51,931 bases of DNA, taken from contig NC_090619.1 in assembly GCF_004359215.1 (NCBI RefSeq), positions 5,906,085 to 5,958,015 of the forward strand, given 5' to 3'. The notes below the pieces were generated by a model. The model worked only from the letters and a program-made list of their open reading frames with translations, was not told the origin of the DNA and ran no database searches. Positions within the stretch are counted from its first letter, which is position 1. Every line of letters begins with the position of its first letter. Position numbers and translations under genes: made by a program. The stretch comes from Bremia lactucae. Taxonomy: Eukaryota; Oomycota; Peronosporomycetes; Peronosporales; Peronosporaceae. Below are positions 32,223 through 41,098 of this stretch, in pieces.

Positions 32223-32436
32223 TGTAACGGGGCACTACGACTTGTACTGCTTCAGTACAAGTCCACTTCGCACTGCTTTAGTTGCGAGTGGTGCCTTACG
32301 TCACTTCACGTACACTAGTACGTGCAGAGGAAGACTTCACTTTAAGACAACTAACTTAAGAGGGTTAAATGAAAACTGTATTAATATAATTAAGTATCTC
32401 TTCTTTCTATCTGTTAATGCTAACTAAATTATCATC
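32223..32436 (-). repeat. Family-A LTR fragment
   Basis: TGTAACGGGGCACTACGACT onward matches the first half of 4956-5414 and 1951-2402, then identity stops near 32436. No partner LTR is adjacent. Strand given to match the other copies of the same plus-strand text. Confidence 0.8.
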
Positions 32437-34117
32437 GGCGCATGTAGTGCAAATTTTATTTGTTGCTACAAGTGTTGAAGCGAAGACTTGGCCGTATATT
32501 ATAAAGATAAAAAACAATTGTTTGCGACATGCAAGCGAAAGCCCGCGTGGAAGTGTTACGCTTGACTTGTCCAGCATGGCGAAAAGCAATAAAGCCAGCT
32601 ACTCGCTTTTGTCTTTCCAGTACTTCAGACCTACTGGCCGTGAATTGAGCAACACATGCGACGCTTTGACGGATTTGTTATCGCCTCCGTTTTTAAGGAG
32701 ATTTTGCGCAATGAGCGGCTGCCACGTCGTCACATCTGACCACTAGTTAAGCTCTGTAGCAATCGAGTTATACGTCAAATGTGCTCTTTTACGGGGTCTG
32801 CACGAATTTACGTCGCTGAACTGCGTTGATTAGTTGGTCGAGTCGCGACTTAAACTTACTTTTGCGCAATACTCGGGTGACAAGAGGCCTTGTTTACGCT
32901 GACCGAGATAAAATAGTTTGCTGGCCTTTTTTCGCAAACATACCTGCCTAAAATGACGTCAATTCAAGCAACATATTATGGCTTATCTTCAACTCGCTGT
33001 TGATTGAACACCCATGAGCTTCCAAGACATACAGTATACCTAAGCACTTATTAGCTAACGCTTCAAGTCTTCTACCTGCAGACATGGCCAGCCCTGAATT
33101 GCCTACTCAGGATACTCTTGAACCAGCATCACCTGTATTGTTAGAGTGGCCCCACCAAATGAGTTCCGTACAGTACCACACGTTTGTGTCAAACCTCTAG
33201 GGTAGACCTCATAATTTTAAGAATGGGACGGAAGTTGGGAGAATGTTTGAGAAGAAGTGTGAATTAGGGGGATTTTTTTCGCCTCAGTTTCTGCGTAACG
33301 ATCTTCGTATCTACTGGCTTCAACATATTAATGTCATTTTATGTATTGCGACTTATTTGCGCACCGCTTATTCGTGCGTCTAGCAGTGATTGGCGGGATT
33401 GATTCAAACCTAAATCAACAAATCAACAAAAATATTATCTTGTTGCTTCAACATTATCGTTTAAAGCAATCACTATAATAGTCCAAAATGAAACATTTTG
33501 GGATGCTGTAAAAGAGTGGTGACCTCATCAACATGTATGGTATTTATAGATGCTATCTCCTCGTTCGCCATGTGCGTCTAAATTAGAAAATAAAAATCAT
33601 ACTTCAGTGTACCGACGTAGACAGCAGTCAATTCCGATACATAGGCAGTACGTGGAGCAGTGGCTTCCTCAATGCCATCATTAACGTCGTCGATGAGACA
33701 TATTGAATATATATGCCTTGAGATGCAAACTGTCAATCAGCATCGGGAAGCGTTGTAGGCCAGCAAAATGCTTCAATCTCGCTGCCAAGTGATTATATGC
33801 AAGACGGGCGCTTAAAAGCTCTGTTAATTTAATTACAAAGCGTTACGGAAGATGCTTTGAAAGTGAAGCGTGTAGATCTACAATATCGCCTACGCATACG
33901 ACTCTAGCTTGCGTGTTCCTATGGCTTGAAGAAGAAAATAGTGTCTTGTGACTCAAGTGGACGCTTTGCTAGTTCTCCCAATAAATCATCAAGTTATAAG
34001 ATTAACGAGCTGAGAACGTTGGTGACTAAGGCTCCACGCTGGCGTCGAGCAAGATAGATGACATGCATAAAGCCGTAAACGTGTGCTTGAAAAGGCAATT
34101 GGTGAGCTTATCATGTT
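32437..34117. other. Gene-poor interval with old repeat and coding traces
   Basis: About 1.7 kb with no convincing gene. A stretch near 33330-33480 resembles the central part of the LTR at 20506-20992 in the same orientation. Short coding-like runs appear: an ATG at 33084 opens 38 codons (MASPELPTQDTLEPASPVLL...), and around 33760-33900 a run reads SLPSDYMQDGRLKALLI, then a stop, then SVTEDALKVKRVDLQ. These look like debris of a dead gene. Confidence 0.4.
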
Positions 34118-34122
34118 GTTGG

Positions 34123-34329
34123 TGTTGGAAGTTGAGGTTGAAGATCGTGAGTTCGATTAGCGCCAGCCGTTAATCCGGTCAGAGGCAGTCAGTACAAGAT
34201 GGTAGTAGACAAGTTAGTCAGCAACAACGAGGGGCTAGGAGGCAGACAGATGAGAGAACTAGTAAGAAGCAATACATAATCTTATTGTTCACCTACCGCT
34301 TCCTTCTCGCAACACGCATCTTGCCTATA
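34123..34329 (+). repeat. 5' LTR, Copia element 1
   Basis: TGTTGGAAGTTGAGG...TTGCCTATA. The 3' edge is fixed by the target duplication and the adjacent PBS. Confidence 0.9.
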
Positions 34330-34340
34330 GGTTATGAGCC
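34330..34340 (+). promoter_or_regulatory. Half-tRNA primer-binding site containing an ATG
   Basis: GGTTATGAGCC directly follows the LTR. It is complementary to the initiator tRNA-Met anticodon arm (GGGCTCATAACC in yeast), the primer type known from Drosophila copia and Ty5. The ATG (34334-34336) opens an 83-codon frame beginning MSQMAGATEPI. Confidence 0.7.
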
Positions 34341-35668
34341 AAATGGCCGGAGCCACCGAACCGATACGAAGACACCAGGGGGTGTCCCGCGAGCCACGCC
34401 TGGACGCGGCTCGCCAGCGCGAGCGCCCACCGCACCCGCAGTCGTCGACGATGGATCCGCTCGCGAGAGCGGGCAGCGAGACGATAAGATCCTCGCCGCG
34501 CTCGCCGCACTCACCGATCGACTGGCGAGCCTCGAGTCGTCGTAGAGAGTGCGAGACGAGGAGGAGCGCATGCTCGGGGCCGTAGAGAGCGGCCTGTTCG
34601 CCTCGGAACTCGGCGCCAACACGCGCGGTCGACCAATGACGATTGACGCGATCGGAGACGCGGAGGAGAAGTCACCGGCGCCGCGCGAGTACCAACGCGC
34701 GACCGATCTGAGCGCGTCACGATTCGCATCGCTCGAGCCACCACGCACGCGCGCAGCATCGCAGCAACGCGCACCAGCGTATGCGCCTCCCCCGCGGGCG
34801 TATGCAGCCTCACCGACGCCGCAACAAGCCGCTCCGCCGCAAGCTTATGTGCGCCCGGGCCTCAACGGATATGGGATGTCGTCGGCAAGCCAGCGTAAGT
34901 TGAATATACGCAAGTTCGATGGTACAGAGCTGTACCGCGGACTCGGAAGCGGATTCTTCGACTGAGGGCGCACGTTTCTGCGCGCGGTGAGCCTCGCGGA
35001 AGCGTGATGTGGTTTCGGATGGACCGAAGACGTCATTGCGACCTGCTTGGGCACTTTCTTGCCGGCACGGCTGAGAGGTACTATCACAAGCAGGGTGACA
35101 CCTGGTGGATGCAGATACCCACACTGGAGCACATAATGGAGCAGCTCTTGCGCACGTTTAAGACGTCAGTCACTGCAAGTTAGGCGATGAAGCTATTCAT
35201 GGCCAAGAAGGACGCACGACGCACCTGGGCTGAGCACTTCCTGTCTATGGTCGCCGTCAGCGAGGCACGTGATGGTGCCGACTCGCTTGTTCTCGATAAC
35301 ATCGTCCACCACGCTTCTCCAGAGCTGATGGCAGCAGCGCAGTGGGTCGTGAGGTCGTGAACGTGATGCGTTCCAAGTATGAACCCACGCGAGTCGACTA
35401 CCTGCGCCACGCCGAGGAGCTGGCGCACTTCGCGCAGTCCATTGAGCATGGCAGCAGCGCAGGTGGTCGTGAGGTCGTCGCCGCGCACGTTGAAGGCAAA
35501 CCCAAGAGCGCGATCACGTGCTACCGACGCGGGCGATCGGGGCACATCGCGGCTGAACGTCGCGCGCGTGTCGTGCACGGCGACGAGACACCCGCAAAGG
35601 GTGCAGATGCCAGCATGATCCTCGCGCTGACGAGAAGCGTAGTGCGCCCACAAAAAGGCGCAACATGA
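34334..35668 (+). pseudogene. Copia gag remnant (element 1)
   Basis: Begins at the PBS ATG. The gag text then moves between frames: 34400-34545 ends in LAALTDRLASLESS-TAG, and 34549-34965 continues with the RKLNIRKFDGTELYRG motif typical of Copia gag starts. A last piece (35342-35668) has a degenerate zinc knuckle, CYRRGRSGHIAAE, lacking two cysteines. Not functional as it stands. Confidence 0.7.
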
Positions 35669-37340
35669 AGAAGAAGGGCTCGCGCGGCAAGGACGCCGCA
35701 GCGAGCAATGCAAGAGACGGAGCGCGAGCCATGGACGACTCATGCGGCTTCGTGCTTGCGACGAGCGACGGAGCACGAGCCACGGACGGCACGCGTGGTT
35801 TCGTGCTTGCTGCGACCGATGCCGCGGGCGCCGACCGAGGAGACTGGATCCTTGACAGCGGTGCGAGCCGGCATCTTGTCAACGACAAGTCACTGCTGCT
35901 CAACTCAACGGCTTGCAGCCACGAGATCACGATGGCAGACGGCGAGTCGCTGCACCTGACGCGAGTCGGCATCGTGCGCCTCGAGGTTCTCGCGAGCGGC
36001 GAGAAGGCTGTCGTGACGCTCACGGACGTGTACCTGGCGCCGCGACTGGCAAAGAACATTGTGTCGTACGGAAAGCTCGAGAACAAAGAGTTTGCCCTCG
36101 TGCACGACGGCGACGAGCGCTCGCTTGCTCGGCGCAGCGATGGTGCGGTCGCGTTCGACAGCAACGTGCTGTATGTCGTGACGAAGGCTACGCGTGACGA
36201 GGAGGGTGCAGGTGGCGACGCGATCATGGCGGCGCTCGAAGCGCATGCAACGGAAACCACCGCCGACGAGTCGCACGAAGCCTCGCTGTTGCATTGGCAC
36301 CAGCGACTCGGCCACCTCGCATTCGACACGACCGAACGCTTGGCGCGAGACCCCGCATCGGGTATTCGACTGAGCAGCAACAAACGCATGGCGTGCGTGT
36401 CGTGCCTTGAGGGCAAGCAGACGCGCAACGCGCAGTCTCAACAAGACAGCGGCGCGCACTCGCCCATTGATCGCATCGGCGGCGTCATCTGCTCGGACCT
36501 CAAGGGTCCCATGACGCCGCAGGATCGACTCAGCAATCGCTACCTTGTGAACTTCATTGATCACAAGAGCAACTGTTGCAGAGTCTCCCTCGCGCGCACA
36601 AAGGACGCTGCGGCGTAGCAGTTCGAGGCATTCCTAGTTCACTTCGAGAAGCTCTTTGGGTTCAAGATCCACGTGCTCCGCACGGATGGCGGCGGCGAAT
36701 ACGCCAACGTGGGCCTGTTCTGCGAGCGCACGGGCGTCGCGCGCCAAGTGTCTGAAGCGCGCAACCAAGCTTCAAACGGCAAGGCGGAACGAATGCACCG
36801 AACAGTGCTGAACCTCGCGCGCAGTATGCTGTTTGCCTGCGCGCTGCCACTGACGTTCTGGGGAGACGCGGTGCAATACGCCGTGCACATCCTCAACCGG
36901 AGCCCCACGCGAGCAAACGCAAAGAGAGCGTCACCACTCGAAATGCTGACGGGCAAGACACCGGATCTGCGCGGATCGTCGTCTTCGGCTCCCAGTGCGA
37001 CGTGTACAGGGACCCGGGCAAGAACTCGCTGCTGCAGCGCTCGAAACGCGCCATTATTATCGGCGTCAGCGAGGAAACCAAGAGCTACAAGGTGCTGCTA
37101 CAGCGTGACAACAAAGTGGTCGTCACGCAGCACATTAAGAACATCGAGACGCTGACGGAGGCGCAAAACGCGCAATTTCAACGCGCGATGGAAGTCGACG
37201 ATCGAGCCGTAGACCTGGAGGAGCCGGACGGGCCAGCAGCAGCAGCGGCGAAGGATGGTCGAGCAGAGGGGAACAGCGCGACGCGGAAGAAGAGCAAAAG
37301 GCGATGGACGCGGGCGGCGCATGGAACACGCGGCGCGTGA
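35665..37340 (+). pseudogene. Copia protease and integrase (element 1)
   Basis: Protease active site WILDSGASRHLVNDKS, GAG-pre-integrase LHWHQRLGHLAFDTTERL with C-x2-C (CVSCLEGK), integrase core with D (ICSDLKGP), D (LRTDGGGEYANV) and E (NGKAERMHRTVLNLARSM). A TAG at 36616-36618 breaks the frame after DAAA, and a frameshift occurs near 36975, after which 37002-37340 continues with the C-terminal integrase region. Confidence 0.8.
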
Positions 37341-39142
37341 AACGCGCAGAAGCGGCTGCTCGTCGGGAGGAGGCAGCTGCGAGCGGAGAGGTCGTGAACG
37401 CTGCTTTTGAGCACGATCCGCTCAGCTATGGACAGGCGATGCGCAGCGGCAAGCGCGACGAGTGGAAGAAGGCTATGCAAGAGGAGATCACCGCGCTCGA
37501 GCCCAATGACGTCTGGACGGTCACAAAGCGAACGCCAGGGACGCACGCGCTACTCACCAAAATGGGTCTACAAGACCAAGACGGATGCGCAGGGCGACCT
37601 CGAGCGTCTAAAGGCGCGATTGGTGGCGTGCGGCAACGAGCAGGTGCTCGGCGTCGACTACACGCTCACCTTCGCTGCCGTGATGGACCTGTCGACGGTC
37701 AAAGTGATCCTGGCGCTTGCGGCTACGTGGGGGGTGCCTGCCAAGCACGGCGACATCCCCAACGCCTACGTCAAAGCGGACAAGGAGCCACACCTCCGCA
37801 TCTACCCACAGATGCCGCGCGGCATGCCGGTCTCGGAGGAGACGCTGTGAGCGCATGGCGTTGCGAGCTCAAGCGAGCTGGTGCTGGAGCTGAAAAAGAG
37901 CCTGTATGGGCAGGCAAGCCGGCTATGGAGCCAGCTGCTGCACTCGAAGCTCACTGCTGCCGGCTTCACGCGGTGCGAGAGCGACATGTGCTTCTACTGG
38001 AAGCGCGACGGCGACGACCTCGTCGTGGTCGTGGTCGGCGTGTATGTCGACGATCTCCTCGCGACAGGGACGAGCGCGGCGGCAGTTGAGCGGTTCATCG
38101 CAAGCCTCGCTTCGTCGTCGATTAAGGACCTGGGGCGGGTTAGCAAGTTCCTGGGCATCCGCGTGACGCACAACGGTCAGTGCGGGTACACGCTCGATCA
38201 GGAGGAGGCCATCGGAGACCTCCTGCGCGACAACGGGCTCGCCGAAGCCAACTCCACGTGGACGCCGATCGACGACAGCTCTTACGAGCTGGAGGAGGGC
38301 GAAGCGGAGCTTCTTCGGGCGCCAAGCACGCTACCAGGACCGACAGTACGCCAGTTCCAGTCGCTGGTCGGCTCGCTGCTCTAGGTGGCGCGTTGCACGC
38401 GCCCCGACATAGCATTTGCGGTGCACAAGGTCACGAGCACACGCACCTCGACTGGCAGACCGGAAGCTGGCGAAATGCGTCGCGCGATACCTCAAGGGTA
38501 CGGCGGCGGTCAAGGTCGCGATGATCCCAGAAGACAACCCGGGTGCGGCGATATGCCTGGAAGCGTTCAGCGACGCGGATTTTGCCACCGACAAGACGGA
38601 CCGGAAGTCAATGACGGGGGGGGGGCATCGTGATGCTGAACGGTATGGCCGTCAGCTGGGGTGCGCGGAAGCAGGGAGGCGTCTCCCTGTCGACGATGGA
38701 GGCGGAGTTTGTTGCGGCGAGTGAGGTCGCGCGCGAGCGGCTCGGCCTGCGTGAGATGTTGCGCGAAGTGGGCGTGGAGCCCGAACTCCCGATGCAGTTG
38801 CGGGTGGACAACCAAGCGGCGATCGCGCAGATCGCGGGCGACGCATCGTCGCTGAAGGCGAAACAAGTGGATGTGCGCCTCAGGTTCCTGTGCGACTACT
38901 CGCGTCGCGGCATCATCGTGGCAAGCTACGTCAAGTCGGAGCAGATGCTCGCAGACCTCCTGACGAAGGCGTTGGACGCGACGAAGCTTTCGACACTACG
39001 CGCGCTCGTGCGCATCATGAAAGAAATGATCAAGGACGATCAATGGTGTGAAAGGACGTTGAAGGGTGGAGTAAGGGAAGAACGGAGGCGTAATCGAGGA
39101 GGAGTGTTGGAAGTTGAGGTTGAAGATCGTGAGTTCGATTAG
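37304..39142 (+). pseudogene. Copia reverse transcriptase and RNase H (element 1)
   Basis: RT start EWKKAMQEEITALEPNDVW, frameshift near 37560, KWVYKTKTDAQGDLERLKAR, a stop at 37848-37850, LELKKSLYGQASRLWSQLL, catalytic VGVYVDDLLATG (YVDD), a stop at 38382-38384, then RNase H with LEAFSDADFATDKTDRKS, LSTMEAEFVAASEVARERLG and LTKALDATKLSTLR. At least four breaks. Confidence 0.85.
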
Positions 39143-39311
39143 CGCCAGCCGTTAATCCGGTCAGAGGTAGTCAGTACAAGATGGTAGTAGACAAGTTAGT
39201 CAGCAACAACGAGTGGCTAGGAGGCAGACAGAAAAGAGAACTAGTAAGAAGCAATACAGAATCTTATTGTTCACCTACCGCTTCCTTCTCGCAACACGCA
39301 TCTTGCCTATA
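39105..39311 (+). repeat. 3' LTR, Copia element 1
   Basis: Matches 34123-34329; ends TTGCCTATA before the GTTGG duplication. Confidence 0.9.
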
Positions 39312-39596
39312 GTTGGATGGCCACATAGGGGTTGCCGAAGCACTTGCGTATTGTCCAGATCTTTTCGCTGCACTTTAAGGCATGAGAAGGTCCCCTATAG
39401 AGTTCTCTGCTATCGATGCGGTAGCTTATACACTATGTACAGATTTTTTTCTGTTTGGTCGGACGATATCTCACCAGACAATGCCATACTACTGACGGAC
39501 AAAAATATTAACCAATGGGTCTCAACTTTGGATATTGCCACATGGTGGTAATACTTGCTCACCGGAATAGTGACGCTTCTGCCTGCAAGACCCACT

Positions 39597-39899
39597 TGTA
39601 GGCGGGCACGTCGTAATGCGGCCACGCTCTACTTAAGCACACACCCTAGCACAGCGAGGAAGCGGTTAAACCTGCTTCTCTTGCGTNNNNNNNNNNNNNN
39701 NNNNNNNNNNNNNNNNNNNNNNNNNNNNNNNNNNNNNNNNNNNNNNNNNNNNNNNNNNNNNNNNNNNNNNNNNNNNNNNNNNNNNNCCACACCCGAGTGT
39801 TGGGTCTAATTACTATTATTTAGTAATTGACCATCCCCTTAAGTACCAAATGTACTTAATGGGGACTGTGTAACATTAGGGCAACTTTAGCACGTTACA
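39597..39899 (-). repeat. Solo LTR, family-B Gypsy, TSD CCACT
   Basis: Starts TGTAGGCGGGCACG and ends GCACGTTACA like 1338-1866. Flanked by CCACT on both sides (39592-39596, 39900-39904). No gag or PBS follows on either side, so it is a solo LTR left by LTR-LTR recombination. A 100-N gap (39687-39786) hides its middle; the full copy is 529 bp. Confidence 0.85.
39687..39786. other. Assembly gap (100 N)
   Basis: Exactly 100 unknown bases, the usual placeholder for a gap of unknown size. By comparison with 1338-1866 more than 300 bp are probably missing. Confidence 0.99.
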
Positions 39900-39904
39900 C
39901 CACT

Positions 39905-40541
39905 CCTGATTTACAGCTCTCTAAGAGATAAGTCAATTTTTATACCGGCAAAGTGACTACTCTACAAAAATTATTAGGATTGATCGTCAACACTTTGGAG
40001 AAGTATGGGGTTGTGTAGTGTGTCATGCGATTTTGATGGGGGGGGTATTTCAAGTGAAGGTTTATCAAAACGAAGATAAAGAAGTAACTCATATCACAAC
40101 AACGACAAGGACAAGCAGATGAAAAAGTCGGCATTGAATGCACGACAAAACATCAAACCAGTAAAGGATGACGACACTTGATGCAAGCCATACGTTCTGG
40201 GGGACGAAAGCTATGGCAGATATGAGCTTGCACAGTCAAAGAAGCTACAAAGAAAAAAGAGCAGGCACGAGACAAAGGAAGGGTAGCGGCAAGGACTGGA
40301 TGCGTAAACCATTGAAGCGTTTATTCTACTGGTAAACTAATAAGAGTCGCATTCCTTGCCGTGCGCTCTGCGAGAGTTTTTGATCAGTTGCGTCAGACGG
40401 AGCTATAGAGGCTCGTTGCGTTAACAAATAGTACGCGACACTTGCGTTGGTGCAAGAAGTTAATGATATAAGTATGGCTTGCAATTAATGTATCTAATCT
40501 TTCAGCGAAAATTCCTTATCTGCACGATCTTAGGATGGATT
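39905..40541. other. Intergenic, no gene seen
   Basis: About 640 bp between the solo LTR and the COX14-like stop codon. Only short unsupported frames; includes a G-run at 40037-40045. Confidence 0.5.
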
Positions 40542-40742
40542 TTATGAGTCTCGGCTGCTGGCGTCGTTTTGCTTCTGCTGCTGCTCCATTTCGGCTGCGT
40601 GCGCTGCTCGTCGATCAATATTGCGCTTTACGAGAAAGCTGAAGCCACGAGTCACGTCAACTAGCCCAAAGACCGTGACTAGCATAAGTCCACCCGTCAC
40701 CGACTTGTGTAGAATATCCGCCACCTTGCTGGAGCTTGCCAT
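40542..40742 (-). CDS. COX14-like mitochondrial cytochrome oxidase assembly protein
   Basis: 66 aa, single exon. The start KVADILHKSVTGGLMLVTVF resembles the human COX14 (C12orf62) layout: a short N-terminus with AD and K, one transmembrane segment (about residues 15-36), then a basic tail (RNIDRRAAHAAEMEQQQ) that aligns with RRAQRQAAEEQ. COX14 family proteins sit in the inner membrane and couple COX1 synthesis to assembly of complex IV. The match is by pattern and size and is not proof. It is divergent from the purple acid phosphatase gene, with 356 bp between the two start codons. Confidence 0.6.
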   Translation of the reverse strand: MASSSKVADILHKSVTGGLMLVTVFGLVDVTRGFSFLVKRNIDRRAAHAAEMEQQQKQNDASSRDS

Positions 40743-41098
40743 GCTGCTTTCGTTAGGTGGCAGTCACAACACGCTGAGCGTTGTAGTATCCGATATGACG
40801 GGGCTCGAATTCTCTACGGATTTTGACGACTGGTTAAATCTGCAAAAACCCGTGGCACTGTTTTACTTTTTTTTGCGAGCACCTGCAAAATGGTAAATAG
40901 ATTAAATTAGTTTCTTTGTCCTTATTTTTGTAAGGATTATTTGTGGTGAGGACGTTAACCAAAAAGCTGAGGTATATGTACAGGAACCATTTTCAATGTG
41001 GTGACATTTGCTCCTCATTACCATTCTGGTTTTAGCAAATCAAATATTAGAGCAAGGGCATTTAAATATATTTTCTTTATCAGTTAGAGCTACGTAGA
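40743..41098. promoter_or_regulatory. Shared upstream region of the COX14-like gene and PAP
   Basis: 356 bp between divergent ATGs. On the plus strand, TCATTACCATTCTGG (41015-41029) resembles the oomycete initiator with its flanking promoter region and would serve the phosphatase gene. Confidence 0.45.

Larger units (their letters stand above)
34123..39311 (+). mobile_element. Ty1/Copia element, TSD GTTGG
   Basis: 5189 bp with 207-bp LTRs (34123-34329 and 39105-39311) and a perfect 5-bp duplication GTTGG (34118-34122, 39312-39316). By eye five positions differ between the LTRs, so it is much younger than the Gypsy copies. Order gag, protease, integrase, RT, RNase H, as in Copia. It is visibly much richer in G+C than its surroundings. 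A polypurine tract GAGGAGGAG precedes the 3' LTR. Despite its youth the ORFs contain several stops and frameshifts. Confidence 0.92.
34078..39497 (+). pseudogene. Dead coding sequence split by a Copia element
   Basis: If the Copia element and one copy of its target duplication are ignored, the flanks form one frame. On the left, KRVLEKAIGELIMLLDG (34078-34122 plus the duplication) continues on the right as HIGVAEALAYCPDLFAAL (from 39317). A TAA follows, then in the same frame PIEFSAIDAVAYTLCTDFFL to a stop near 39497. The composition looks coding, but the frame starts after a TAA and contains another. I cannot name the protein. Confidence 0.35.

Noticed and set aside
32417..32746. 109-codon ORF (MLTKLSSAHV...)
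   Set aside because: Starts inside a truncated LTR and has no recognisable domain or homologue-like phrase.
35180..37546. Several long minus-strand ORFs (198, 304, 219 codons) in the Copia element
   Set aside because: High GC makes long antisense frames likely; the plus strand holds protease, integrase and RT motifs.
39213..39551. 112-codon ORF crossing the Copia 3' LTR edge
   Set aside because: Joins LTR and flank out of frame with the more coding-like flank frame; probably fortuitous.
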